This document shows, in pieces, positions 16,537-25,428 of a DNA stretch of 64,000 bases (position 1 is the first letter of the stretch; each line of letters begins with the position of its first letter). A program made the position numbers and the translations under genes. The notes under the pieces were generated by a model that saw only the letters and a list, made by a program, of their open reading frames with translations, did no database searches and had not been told where the DNA came from. Origin of the DNA: Gammaproteobacteria bacterium (GTDB taxonomy: Bacteria; Pseudomonadota; Gammaproteobacteria; Pseudomonadales; Azotimanducaceae); assembly GCA_020832085.1 (NCBI GenBank), contig JAFIFJ010000134.1:44023-108022 (forward strand). Reading direction: 5' to 3'.

Positions 16537-18315
16537 TCAGTCCTCCACCCCCTCGATGACCAGCTGCAGCCGCCGCCGACCGTTCCACCAGTTGACCTCG
16601 GGGCGAAACAGCAGCCGCACCGTCACGTCGAGATCCACCGGACAATCGCTGCCGGCGTTGAACCAAACCGCCTCCAGATTCGGCTGCAGTTCCAGTCGCC
16701 AGTGACGGCCGTCCTGGCCCATGGCTCTGGCTTCCGTCACCAGCAGCTCGGCGCTGAACAGCGGCGGCTCGAACTCGCGACCGAAAGGCTCCAGCGCGGC
16801 CAGGCCGTCCACCAGATCGAGATCGATCTGCGCCGGGTCCAGTTCGCCGTCCACGAAGCACTTCGGACCCAGCGCCTGGACGCTGAGCTGCGCTTTCACC
16901 GCCCCATCGAAGAGGGCCGAGAAACGGTCGAAATCGGCCGCCCCCAGGGTCAGCCCTGCCGCACCGGCGTGACCGCCGAAACGATGCAGCATGCGGGGGG
17001 CCTGGGCATCGATGGTGCGCAGGGCCGCAGCGACGTCGAAACCCGGTACGCTGCGGCAGGAACCCGTGAGCATGCCGTCGCCATGAATGACCGGGGAGAA
17101 GCACGCCACCGGCCGGCCGAAGGCCTCCGCCAGCCGGCTGGCCACGATGCCGTGCACGCCCGGATGGCCATCGGCGAAGGACAGCGCCAACCCGGAGCGT
17201 CCAGCGTCGACCAGCGCCCTTGCTCTGCCCATGGCCTCCCCCTGCATGCGCTGCTCGACGCCCTTGCGGGCTTCGTTCATGCGCGTCAGCAAGGCCCCCC
17301 GGTCACAGGCCTCCTGCCAGGAATCCGCCAGCAGGAACTGCACCGCCTCCATGGCATCGCCGAGCCTCCCGGTGGCGTTGATGCGCGGCCCCAGCCCGAA
17401 AGCCAGATCCGCAGCCAGCAGCGGGGCGGCACGCTCGCGACGCATGGCAAGGAAGGCCTGCCAGCAGGGGCGCGCACCCGCCTCGATCAGCTTCAGCCCG
17501 GCTTTGAGCACGCGCCGGTTATTGACGCTGCGGGAGAGGCTGACGCAATCCGCCACCGTCCCCAGCGCCACGTAGTCCAGCAGCCGCCCCAGCCCGGGGG
17601 CATCGGCGCCCAGTGCCCCCGCTTCGATCAGTGCATTGCGGGTGTGGCACATGAGCAGCCAGGCCACCATCACGCCGGCTATGCAGGCGTCGGGATAGAC
17701 ACTGCCCGCATCCAGGGGACTGACGCAGGCCCATGCCGCCTCGGGAACGCCGTCACCCGGCAGCCCATGATGGTCCGTGACGATGACGTCGATGCCTGCG
17801 GCCGCCAGCCTGGCGATCCGCGGACCGTCCGAGGAGCCCATATCCGCCGTGATGATGAGGCCCGGCCGTGGTTCAGCGGCGAGCATGCGTTCGCAAAGGG
17901 AATCCGACAGACCATAGCCCTCCATGAGCCGCAGCCCGATGTAGTGCTGCAGACGTGCAGCCGGATGCCCGAAATGCTCCACCAGGGCGCGATAGAGCAA
18001 GGCGTGGGCCGTGACGCCGTCCACGTCATGATCGGTGGCCAGACCAATCACCTCGCCGTCACGCAGCGCACGAACGATGCGCGCGGCGGCGCGGTCGATG
18101 TGCGGAAGCCCGTCGGGATGATCGAGGTCAGCCAGCCGATGTCCGAGCAGGACATCGGGCTCGGCGCCCGCGGCAGCCGCCCGTCGCGCCAGCACCCGGG
18201 CCGCAACGGGGTGCAGCCCCAGGCCTGCCGCGGCCCGCTCGACCGCCTCAGGCGCAGTGCGATAGATGATCGTTGGACGCAAGTCGGAATCCGAAGCTGC
18301 AAACTGGGCCATCAT
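16537..18315 (-). CDS. recJ: single-stranded-DNA-specific exonuclease RecJ
   Basis: 5'-3' ssDNA exonuclease of recombination and mismatch/base-excision repair. DHH-family motifs are present in order: ATDHDVDGVTA (motif I, usually DYDxDG), ITADMGSSD, IVTDHHGLPG, and in the DHHA1 domain GSCRSVPGFD and FGGHAGAAGLTL. The C-terminal OB-like domain ends LQLVIEGVED. I use the ATG at 18315 (592 residues). Another ATG is adjacent at 18312 and the frame is open to 18363. Hyd-for-Tyr variation in motif I (His) still keeps the metal-binding Asp residues. It is divergent from the MltD-like gene. Confidence 0.94.
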   Translation of the reverse strand: MMAQFAASDSDLRPTIIYRTAPEAVERAAAGLGLHPVAARVLARRAAAAGAEPDVLLGHRLADLDHPDGLPHIDRAAARIVRALRDGEVIGLATDHDVDGVTAHALLYRALVEHFGHPAARLQHYIGLRLMEGYGLSDSLCERMLAAEPRPGLIITADMGSSDGPRIARLAAAGIDVIVTDHHGLPGDGVPEAAWACVSPLDAGSVYPDACIAGVMVAWLLMCHTRNALIEAGALGADAPGLGRLLDYVALGTVADCVSLSRSVNNRRVLKAGLKLIEAGARPCWQAFLAMRRERAAPLLAADLAFGLGPRINATGRLGDAMEAVQFLLADSWQEACDRGALLTRMNEARKGVEQRMQGEAMGRARALVDAGRSGLALSFADGHPGVHGIVASRLAEAFGRPVACFSPVIHGDGMLTGSCRSVPGFDVAAALRTIDAQAPRMLHRFGGHAGAAGLTLGAADFDRFSALFDGAVKAQLSVQALGPKCFVDGELDPAQIDLDLVDGLAALEPFGREFEPPLFSAELLVTEARAMGQDGRHWRLELQPNLEAVWFNAGSDCPVDLDVTVRLLFRPEVNWWNGRRRLQLVIEGVED

Positions 18316-18457
18316 GATCGCAGATCGCGCCGGCAACGGGGCCTGACAACAACCGCAAATCATGCAGGAATCTGCATGCGCTCATGGCCCCTAGGCAGTG
18401 TCATCGTGTATACATCGCAGCATGATCGCCCCAACCGCCCATGACGAGTCCACTTCC

Positions 18458-19909
18458 ATGAAGTCGTTGTGCATCGCGCTGCTCTCTGCCGCCCTTCTCT
18501 CCGCCTGCACCCAGCTACCCTCCACCGGCACTGCCCCGGCGGCACGCAATGGGCCGGCGAACGAAGCGGCCATCAATGCCCTCTACGCGACCATCGATAC
18601 CAGCGTGCGGGATTACCAGGCCGGCCTGGAGGCACTCGCCACCGGTTACTGGGAAACGGCGCACAGCCTCATCGAAGAGGCCGTGGAATCGTTGGCCGTC
18701 GCCGGCAGTCAATGTGCTGAGACCCGGGGCTGTGAGCCTCAGCGCTTCATGTCTGCCTATGCCAACCTGCTGACCCAGCGCAGTTCAGTGCTCACCGGCG
18801 CCATGGAGGAATTCGTCGAGGTGGACAAGTCCTACGACGAGGAGAGCATCGTCCTCGCCGAAATCCCTTCCGCGACCCGCTCGGTGAATCTGCTCAACGG
18901 CCAGGATCTGCGCGAAATCATCGAACTCAACGGCCCGGTCAACGCCGCCATGCACGACTGGCTGACCTGGATGCGGCCGAATCTCATCGACGCCTGGGAA
19001 AACTATCAGTACATGCGCCACCTGATGTGGCCGGAGTACGAGCAGGCCGGTCTGCCTGAGGCCCTCCTGTTCGGCATCATGGCCAAGGAGTCCGGCGGTC
19101 GGGTCCATGCGGTCTCCCGTGCAGGAGCTGCCGGACCCTTGCAGTTCATGCCTCACACTGGCCGCCGCTTCGGTCTCGTCCGCGACGACGGCTTCGATCA
19201 GCGCTTCGACCCGGCGCTGTCGGCACGCGCCAACGTGGCCTACCTCAACGAGCGCTTCGAGGCCCTGAACCACAATCTCGAACTTGCCCTGGCCGCCTAC
19301 AACGGCGGTGAGAATCGCATTCAGCGTCTGGTCCAGCGCCGGTCCAACCCCAGCTTCTGGGACGCCGAGATCCGGGCCCAGCTGCCCCGGGAGACCCAGG
19401 ACTACGTGCCCTACGTGCTGGCCGCAGCCTGGCTGTTCCTGCATCCGGAGGAGTACGGGGTCGAGTTCCCGCAAGTGCAGGCGGAACCGGTGGACATCGC
19501 TCTGGCCGCGCCGGCGACCCTGGGCGAGCTCGCCATCTGCTTAGGCCAGCAGGACAGCCGCAACGGCTGGTTCCGCACCCTGCGCAACCTCAATCCGCGC
19601 CTGGAGCCCTTCGACCGTCTCGATGCCGGCACCGCCATCACCATGCCGGCCCAGATCGAAGGTGCCTACCGCGACCGCTGCGTCGACGGTGGACATCTCA
19701 GCGTCGCCGCCGCGCTCCACGAGTCCCGCGACGACCGGCGGCCACCGAGCCGGATCTACACGGTTCGGCCCGGCGACACCCTGTCCACCATCGTCGCACG
19801 CAACCAGTGCCCGAGCGTGCGGGTGCTCGCCAGCGAGAACAACATCAGCGCGCCGAGCTACCTGATTCGCCCGGGACAGCGCCTCACCCTGACCGGCTGC
19901 CGCAGCTGA
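18458..19909 (+). CDS. mltD: MltD-like lytic transglycosylase lipoprotein with LysM
   Basis: Membrane-anchored murein transglycosylase that cleaves peptidoglycan between MurNAc and GlcNAc. The signal peptide ends in lipobox LLSAC (Cys17). The SLT catalytic domain has the Glu211 motif IMAKESGGR, then AVSRAGAAGPLQFMPHTGRRFGL and LAAYNGGENRI. A C-terminal LysM domain (YTVRPGDTLSTIVARN through LIRPGQRLTL) binds peptidoglycan. A second, weaker LysM-like stretch may precede it (residues 355-405). MltD of E. coli is a similar length. An N-terminal helical region of about 180 residues is longer than usual. Start chosen at the ATG that gives the signal peptide. Confidence 0.9.
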   Translation: MKSLCIALLSAALLSACTQLPSTGTAPAARNGPANEAAINALYATIDTSVRDYQAGLEALATGYWETAHSLIEEAVESLAVAGSQCAETRGCEPQRFMSAYANLLTQRSSVLTGAMEEFVEVDKSYDEESIVLAEIPSATRSVNLLNGQDLREIIELNGPVNAAMHDWLTWMRPNLIDAWENYQYMRHLMWPEYEQAGLPEALLFGIMAKESGGRVHAVSRAGAAGPLQFMPHTGRRFGLVRDDGFDQRFDPALSARANVAYLNERFEALNHNLELALAAYNGGENRIQRLVQRRSNPSFWDAEIRAQLPRETQDYVPYVLAAAWLFLHPEEYGVEFPQVQAEPVDIALAAPATLGELAICLGQQDSRNGWFRTLRNLNPRLEPFDRLDAGTAITMPAQIEGAYRDRCVDGGHLSVAAALHESRDDRRPPSRIYTVRPGDTLSTIVARNQCPSVRVLASENNISAPSYLIRPGQRLTLTGCRS

Positions 19910-20088
19910 TTCAGCCGGACGCCCGATCCAGGCTCAGGCCTTCACTCCCGGCAACGCACCCCGCCGGGAAAGACTGTGCAAGGAGCATTTCCCTAAGCTG
20001 AATCGAGCCGATAAGATCCTCACCCTAGATGACTCATAGGCAACACTTGCCGGGCGTGAGACCGACAGGGATCAGGAGGCGGCGTACC

Positions 20089-21003
20089 ATGACAGTTCGA
20101 TCGAAGTGGACATATGTGGCGGCAGTCCTGCTCGTGGCCAGCATCTCCGCAGGCGCCGGCGCGGAGAGCCGCCCCGGCGCGACCGTCCATCCTCTGATCA
20201 TCCAGGCCGACTTTGGCGGACTCGTGATGACCGGAGTGGCCTACTCCATCCATCCCGATCTGCCGATTTTCAACGTTCGCCCGCTGATCCCCCTCTACGA
20301 CATACGCTCCGCGAGCGCGAGTCTGGCCTACAACGCCCAGACCTGGCCCCCGGGCACCGTCCTGATCTCCGTGGTGGACCCCGGCGTGGGCACGGACCGC
20401 AAGTCCGTGGTCCTGAAGACCCGCAACGGGCTGTACTTCGTCAGCCCTGACAACGGCTCCCTGTCGGGCGCGGCTCAGGCCTACGGCATCGAAGCGGTGA
20501 GGGAGATCGACGAATCCGTCAATCGGCGGCCCGGTACCGAGTGGTCCCACACCTTCCACGGCCGTGATGTCTACGCCTACGTGGGCGCACGTCTGGCGGC
20601 CGGCATCATCGATTTCGAAGGCGTCGGCCCCTTGCTCGAACCGCGGGTCGTCATGCTCGAAACAGCCATGGGCAGCTTCGAAGACGGCGTCTTCGAAGGC
20701 ATCGCAGCGGGCGGCGAAGGCCAGCTCGGAAACATCTATTTCAACATCGATCGCGACCTGTTCGAGCGGGCGAACCCTGAGTACGGCCAGGTCTACACGC
20801 TCGAGATCCAACGCTCCGGCGAACCGGTCTGGAGCGGTGCCGTACCTTACGTGCGCACCTTCGGCGACGTTCCGGTGGGCGAGAACCTCCTGTTCATCAA
20901 CTCCAGCGGTCAGCTCAGCGTCGCCGTCAACCAGGACAGCTTCGCCGCGAAGTACGGCATCGGCGTCGGCGCCGACTGGACGATCCGCCTGCAGCCGCAG
21001 TAA
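20089..21003 (+). CDS. exported SAM hydrolase/hydroxide adenosyltransferase (DUF62) homologue
   Basis: Member of the fluorinase/duf62 family, which converts SAM plus water into adenosine and methionine. Motifs are intact: ADFGG at 40-44 (family TDFG), VVDPGVGTDR with Asp97 and Arg104, SPDNG at 119-123, and TFHGRD with His157. The Asp-Arg-His set matches the family's water-activating trio. Unusually, residues 1-25 form a signal peptide (VAAVLLVASISAGAGA), so the product is predicted to be exported, whereas the characterised family members are cytosolic. The ATG at 20089 has AGGAGG upstream, supporting this start. A lipoprotein-like hydrolase follows 25 bp later, probably in the same operon. 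Confidence 0.85.
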   Translation: MTVRSKWTYVAAVLLVASISAGAGAESRPGATVHPLIIQADFGGLVMTGVAYSIHPDLPIFNVRPLIPLYDIRSASASLAYNAQTWPPGTVLISVVDPGVGTDRKSVVLKTRNGLYFVSPDNGSLSGAAQAYGIEAVREIDESVNRRPGTEWSHTFHGRDVYAYVGARLAAGIIDFEGVGPLLEPRVVMLETAMGSFEDGVFEGIAAGGEGQLGNIYFNIDRDLFERANPEYGQVYTLEIQRSGEPVWSGAVPYVRTFGDVPVGENLLFINSSGQLSVAVNQDSFAAKYGIGVGADWTIRLQPQ

Positions 21004-21028
21004 GTCAGTGCACCGGAGCGCCGCGCCC

Positions 21029-21937
21029 ATGTCCTCCCTGAGTCGAAGCTTGCGCAGCGCGTGGCCGCTGTTGGCCCTGCTGCTTTGTGCGGCCTGCACT
21101 GCCAGCGCGCCCGCTCCTACGAGCCTCGACACCACCCTCGAATCGCGGGGTGTGGCCGTACCGGTGACCTGGACCCTGCCCGCGACCTCGACACCCGTGC
21201 CGCTGGTACTGCTGCTCCACGGTCATGGTGGCACCCGCCATGAAGCGGGTGGCTTTACCCGGCTGGCAGACAAACTGGCGGCAGCAGGCGTCGCCTCACT
21301 GCGAATGGACTTTGCCGGCGCCGGTGACAGTTCCGAACCGTTCTCGCAGAACAGCCTGAGCACCATGGCCGCCGATCTCGAGGCCGCCACCGCATGGGCG
21401 CTGGCGTCAGGTCGGATCGATGGCGACCGCGTCGCTGTGGTGGCCTTCAGCATGGGCGGGCGCGTCGCCGCCATGGCCACCGATGCCGGGGCCGACTACC
21501 GGGCCATGGTGCTGTGGGCCGCCGACATGACGGACGGTCCGGGCCACTTCGTCGACCGTCTCGGCGGCCCCGAGGCCTATGCCGCCATGCAGACCGAGGC
21601 CGAAGCCAACGGTTATGCACCCTTCACCACATTCTGGGGTCAGCATCAGCAGCTCGGCGCCGCCTTCTTCCAGGATCTGAATGCAGCCCGATCGCTCACC
21701 GCTCTCTCCCGCTATCCCGGCGCCCTGCTGTTCATCCACGGCAGCGCCGATGCCGTCATCCCCCACGAGATCTCCGCCGCAGCCCTGGCGGCCGCCACCT
21801 CGGCCCGGACTTCCTCACTGCATCTGATCGACGGCGCCGATCACGGCTTCGGACTGTTCTCGGATCCGGATCCCTACTCCGCCGAACTCCTGACGGTCAC
21901 CCTCGACTTTCTGCTGGAACAGCTGCGGCCGCAGTAG
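21029..21937 (+). CDS. exported alpha/beta hydrolase, lipoprotein-like
   Basis: Serine hydrolase of the BD-FAE/dienelactone-hydrolase-like group, 302 residues. A signal peptide ends near LLLCAACTA; Cys23 could be lipidated, although the residue at -3 is Cys and not the usual Leu. The oxyanion motif is LLHGHGG, the nucleophile elbow AFSMGGR, the acid HGSADAVIP and the catalytic His is in DGADHGF. Close spacing to the DUF62 gene suggests cotranscription, so the pair may act on exported nucleoside or ester compounds, which is inference only. The gene is open upstream to 20564, but that stretch is antiparallel shadow of the previous gene. Confidence 0.87.
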   Translation: MSSLSRSLRSAWPLLALLLCAACTASAPAPTSLDTTLESRGVAVPVTWTLPATSTPVPLVLLLHGHGGTRHEAGGFTRLADKLAAAGVASLRMDFAGAGDSSEPFSQNSLSTMAADLEAATAWALASGRIDGDRVAVVAFSMGGRVAAMATDAGADYRAMVLWAADMTDGPGHFVDRLGGPEAYAAMQTEAEANGYAPFTTFWGQHQQLGAAFFQDLNAARSLTALSRYPGALLFIHGSADAVIPHEISAAALAAATSARTSSLHLIDGADHGFGLFSDPDPYSAELLTVTLDFLLEQLRPQ

Positions 21938-21998
21938 CTGCCTGCCTGCTCCGCCGTCGTCTCGCCCAACAGGCTTGCGCAGCGCCGCCAGGGGTTCT

Positions 21999-23678
21999 TC
22001 ATTCTGCGAACAGAGCCTTCAACCGCTCGGTCATGGACTCATTCCAATCTTCAGGGTCCGTGACGGCCAGCCAGGCGTCGATGTAATGGGATGGCGCGTA
22101 AACGTGCCCGTAGCCCATGGGCGCGGTGTCGGCTGCCGCCAGGTCCACGGCCAGCTGCAGCATGGTCACCACCGGATACCAGCGCAGCTCTGAGGACACG
22201 TCCGGACCGCGGGGCTCCAGCAGCCAATCCGGCTGCCGATAGAACGACGCCGTCTCGAAGAAGGTTATGGGATCGCTGGCGTACTGCAGATAGACGATAC
22301 GGATGGGACCCCAGTTCGCACCCGGCAGATCGAGGTGGTTGTCCTGGTTGGTGAATCGAATGATGGAGCCGTCCCGGAAGCGCGGCAGCCAGGCCGGTGA
22401 CTGGGAGTGCCGCATGTCCGTGATCGCCCGCCAGGTGCTGCTGCGGTAGGGCGGTCCACTCCACAAGGCGCCATTGAAGGGATCGTTGATGATGTCGTAG
22501 AGATCGGCGGCAAGGTCCGAATTCATCGCGCCGAGACTCAGACCGTGCAGATAGAGCCGCGGCCGGCTGTCGCGGGGCAGGCTGCTCCAATGGCCGTAGA
22601 CGGCAAGGAACACGGCCCGGGCGGTATCGGCGCCGAAGTCCGGTTCCGCCAGCAGGGACAACCAGCTCGGCAGATAGGAATACTGAACCGCAACGCTGGC
22701 AATATCGCCGCGATGCAGATACTCCACCGTGTTCATCGCGCTCGGATCGAGCCAGCCGGTACCGGTGGGGGTGGCCAGGATCAGGACTGAGCGCTCGAAA
22801 GCACCGACGCGCTTGAGTTCCGCCAGGGCCAGTTCGGCCCTTTCCTCGATGGTGTCGGCGGAGTTGAGCCCGACGTAGACCCGGATCGGCTTCATCACCG
22901 GCGCTTCGTGAAAGGCGCTCAGGGCTTCGAGGGTGGGCCCGCCCACCACAAAATCCCGCCCGCGCCGGCCGAGACTCTCCCAGCTGATGAGGGACTCGAT
23001 GCTGCCGCTCTGATTGGGGTCGATCGGGCGCGCCTGTTCCGGCTCGATCCAGGCGTCCACCTGGGCGTAGGCACTGTCGGAGACGCGCAGCAGGTAACGG
23101 AACAGGACACCGTCGATCACCGCCCAGAACAGGGCAATGGCCACCAGCGCGCCCGCCACGTTGGCCACATGCTGCGGGATGAAGTGGTCGAACCGTTTGG
23201 CGCTGAAGCGAAACACCAGATGAAACAGTCTCGCTACGGCCAGCAGCACCACGAACACCACGAAGGCGATACCGCCCACCCGGAACAGGTGCGCCGTGTC
23301 CACCGGCTCCAGCTCCATCAGCTCGCGAACGGCGTTCTGCCAACCGCTGGCCTGCCACAGGAAGGTCAGCGCCACCGCCACACAGAGCGTCGAGGCGGCA
23401 TAGAGAATGTAGCGCTGAATCCGCGCCGGCAGGGAAGGCAGGCCCACATAGGTCCACAGCCAGCTCGCAAACACCCCGATGGCGTAGCCTGAGCTGAGGG
23501 AAACACCGGAGAGCATGGCCTGCATGACGTAGGTGCGCGGCAGCAGACTCGGCGTCAGCGAGGCCGCAAAGAACAGCGTTCCGGTGAGCACACCGATGAC
23601 GGACAGGGAGGCGGTGAACCGCACGACCCAGTCAGGAAGCTTGTCTCGATGGCGAAGAATAAAGCGCATGGCGGTCAT
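21999..23678 (-). CDS. membrane alpha/beta-hydrolase, Abhydrolase_9 family
   Basis: Two-part protein of about 559 residues. The N-terminal half has several hydrophobic helices, starting with the family signature SLTPSLLPRTYVMQAMLSG and GYAIGVF. The C-terminal half is an alpha/beta-hydrolase domain with the nucleophile motif YLHGLSLGAMNS, a GPPYRSSTW segment and conserved YLQYASDPITFFE. These match Pfam Abhydrolase_9_N plus Abhydrolase_9, known mainly from Actinobacteria and Proteobacteria with unknown substrate. The catalytic domain is expected on the periplasmic or membrane face. The start is uncertain: ATG 23678 and ATG 23669 are both near the first helix, and the frame is open to 23957. 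Confidence 0.85.
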   Translation of the reverse strand: MTAMRFILRHRDKLPDWVVRFTASLSVIGVLTGTLFFAASLTPSLLPRTYVMQAMLSGVSLSSGYAIGVFASWLWTYVGLPSLPARIQRYILYAASTLCVAVALTFLWQASGWQNAVRELMELEPVDTAHLFRVGGIAFVVFVVLLAVARLFHLVFRFSAKRFDHFIPQHVANVAGALVAIALFWAVIDGVLFRYLLRVSDSAYAQVDAWIEPEQARPIDPNQSGSIESLISWESLGRRGRDFVVGGPTLEALSAFHEAPVMKPIRVYVGLNSADTIEERAELALAELKRVGAFERSVLILATPTGTGWLDPSAMNTVEYLHRGDIASVAVQYSYLPSWLSLLAEPDFGADTARAVFLAVYGHWSSLPRDSRPRLYLHGLSLGAMNSDLAADLYDIINDPFNGALWSGPPYRSSTWRAITDMRHSQSPAWLPRFRDGSIIRFTNQDNHLDLPGANWGPIRIVYLQYASDPITFFETASFYRQPDWLLEPRGPDVSSELRWYPVVTMLQLAVDLAAADTAPMGYGHVYAPSHYIDAWLAVTDPEDWNESMTERLKALFAE

Positions 23679-23879
23679 CAAATTCTGCACCGACTGGCCG
23701 GCCCGGGCAACGCCGGCACGGTCCGCCGGACTCTCCTTTGAGCCCCCAAGGCCGATGCAGGTTCCCGCCCCGCGACACAGTTCGCTCCGATCCCGTGATG
23801 CATTCGGCAGCCAGAGGGTCCCGACCATCGACGAATCCCGTAACATCAGGACTCGGCCGTTCTGCAGAACCGGAATCCG

Positions 23880-24557
23880 ATGAGCCGCCCCGAGCCTACC
23901 GCCGCCACCGGCCCGTCTCCGCTTCCTGAGGTGCCCTGGACCGGGCTCCTCATCCACGCCTTGCCGCTGCTCGGCGTGATGTTTTTAGGCTGGAGCCTGT
24001 TCTCCGTCATGCTCATCTACTGGATGGAGATGGGGCTGATGGTCGTGGCCGCCACGGCCCGGGTCTGCTGGTCCGGCACGACCCCGATCCGGAACAGCGT
24101 CATGATGCTGCTGTTCTCACCCATGTACTTCGGGCCGGCGCTCGGATTCGTGCTCGCATTCTTCATGGCCGTGGTGACCTTCTTCCATGGTCCGGAAGTC
24201 ATCGTCCACAGCGAAGACATGCCGAGCATGGGGGAAGTCGGCCAACGGATCATCGACGAGTGGCTGTGGGTGCCCGTGCTGCTGCTCATTGCCAACCACG
24301 TCTGGGACTTCGTCGAAGACTGGGTTCGAAGCGGTGTCTATCGCAACGCGTCCATGATTGTGGAAATGTTCAAGCTCTACGGGACGGTGCTGCTCATGAA
24401 ACTGGTCCTGATCCTGGCGGCGGTGCTGTTGATGAAAACCGGCATGGGCAGTCTAGCAGTCGCCTTCGTGGTCCTGGTGCGGATAGGACTCGACGTGGCC
24501 CTCTATCACATCAATCGCCGCTTCGGACCGGAGCGAGTTCAGGCCGCGGCAGCGTAG
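23880..24557 (+). CDS. integral membrane protein, possibly DUF6498 type
   Basis: A 225-residue protein with about five or six transmembrane segments: LLIHALPLLGVMFLGWSLF, VMMLLFSPMYFGPALGFVLA, WVPVLLLIANHVWDFV, LLMKLVLILAAVLLM and VAFVVLVRIGLDVALY. The YWMEMGLMVV and NHVWDFVEDW motifs and length suggest the DUF6498 group, but I am not certain. No catalytic motif is evident. It diverges from the Abhydrolase_9 gene, which may share its promoter region, and lies 109 bp before the NYN-LOTUS gene. Confidence 0.75.
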   Translation: MSRPEPTAATGPSPLPEVPWTGLLIHALPLLGVMFLGWSLFSVMLIYWMEMGLMVVAATARVCWSGTTPIRNSVMMLLFSPMYFGPALGFVLAFFMAVVTFFHGPEVIVHSEDMPSMGEVGQRIIDEWLWVPVLLLIANHVWDFVEDWVRSGVYRNASMIVEMFKLYGTVLLMKLVLILAAVLLMKTGMGSLAVAFVVLVRIGLDVALYHINRRFGPERVQAAAA

Positions 24558-24666
24558 TCAGAGTCCCGCCGACACTCGAAAGCGGTCGACAGATGAGGCA
24601 GCCAGAACGGAAGATCCCGGTCAGCAGATTGCGTACTCGCGAAACATCCGTTGGAGCACAGGGACC

Positions 24667-25416
24667 GTGTCAGAACAGAACAGCGCGCGGCTGGCAATTC
24701 TCATCGACGCCGACAACGTTTCTCCCACCATCGTCGATGGTCTCGTCGCCGAGACCGCAAAGTACGGTGTGCCGACCGTCAAGCGCATCTACGGCGACTG
24801 GACGACACCCTCCCTGGCAGGATGGAAGGACGCCCTACTGAGGTTCTCGATCACGCCCATACAACAGTTCGGCTACACCGTAGGCAAGAACGCCACCGAT
24901 AGCGCCATGATCATCGACGCCATGGATCTGCTCTACAGCGGCAAACTCGATGGGTTCTGTATCGTCTCCAGCGACAGCGACTTCACACGGCTGGCTTCGC
25001 GAATCCGGGAAAGCGGGCTGCCGGTCTACGGTTTCGGAGAAATGAAAACCCCGAAGCCATTCGTAAATGCCTGCGACAAGTTCACCTACGTGGAGATTCT
25101 TCGTGACCCCGCATCCGATGCGGCAGCTTCAGATCCCAGGCCCGGAGACGCGCTGAAGGGCGACACGGCTCTGATCAATCTGCTGCGAGGCGCGGTCGAC
25201 GACCGGGCCAACGACGAAGGCTGGGCCCATCTCGGTGCGGTAGGCCAGTACATCTCGTCGCAGAAGCCCGACTTCGATTCGAGAAACTATGGCTATGCCA
25301 AGCTCAGCAAACTGATCGAGGCGACTTCGTTGTTCGAGACAAAACACGAATCGCCCAGCGGTAGCGGAGGAAAGGCCGTATTCATTCGCCGCAAGCGGAG
25401 CAAAACGAAGAAATAA
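24667..25416 (+). CDS. NYN-domain protein with C-terminal LOTUS/OST-HTH
   Basis: Predicted RNA-binding ribonuclease of the PIN-like NYN fold, 249 residues, GTG start. The acidic catalytic residues appear in ILIDADNVSP near the N-terminus, KNATDSAMIIDAMDLL in the middle and IVSSDSDFTRLASR; all four expected Asp positions are kept. The C-terminal domain, LINLLRGAVDDRANDEGWAHLGAVGQYI through FDSRNYGYAKLSKLIEATSLFE, is a typical OST-HTH/LOTUS winged helix. The tail is basic (RRKRSKTKK), fitting nucleic-acid contact. Proteins of this type are thought to act in RNA turnover; the target is unknown. Confidence 0.93.
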   Translation: MSEQNSARLAILIDADNVSPTIVDGLVAETAKYGVPTVKRIYGDWTTPSLAGWKDALLRFSITPIQQFGYTVGKNATDSAMIIDAMDLLYSGKLDGFCIVSSDSDFTRLASRIRESGLPVYGFGEMKTPKPFVNACDKFTYVEILRDPASDAAASDPRPGDALKGDTALINLLRGAVDDRANDEGWAHLGAVGQYISSQKPDFDSRNYGYAKLSKLIEATSLFETKHESPSGSGGKAVFIRRKRSKTKK

Positions 25417-25428
25417 AGGCTCAACACC

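Noticed and set aside
16120..18444. Very long ORF (774 codons) antisense to recJ and the acyl-CoA dehydrogenase
   Set aside because: Its sequence is low in normal protein features, it covers two well-conserved genes on the other strand, and long antisense frames are common in GC-rich DNA.
19910..20088. SAM riboswitch upstream of the SAM-hydrolase-like gene
   Set aside because: I looked for SAM-I, SAM-II or SAM/SAH type conserved cores and saw none; only an ordinary leader with AGGAGG is visible.
20020..21135. 371-codon minus-strand ORF opposite the SAM-hydrolase gene
   Set aside because: The plus strand has a signal peptide, strong ribosome site and family motifs; the minus-strand product has none.
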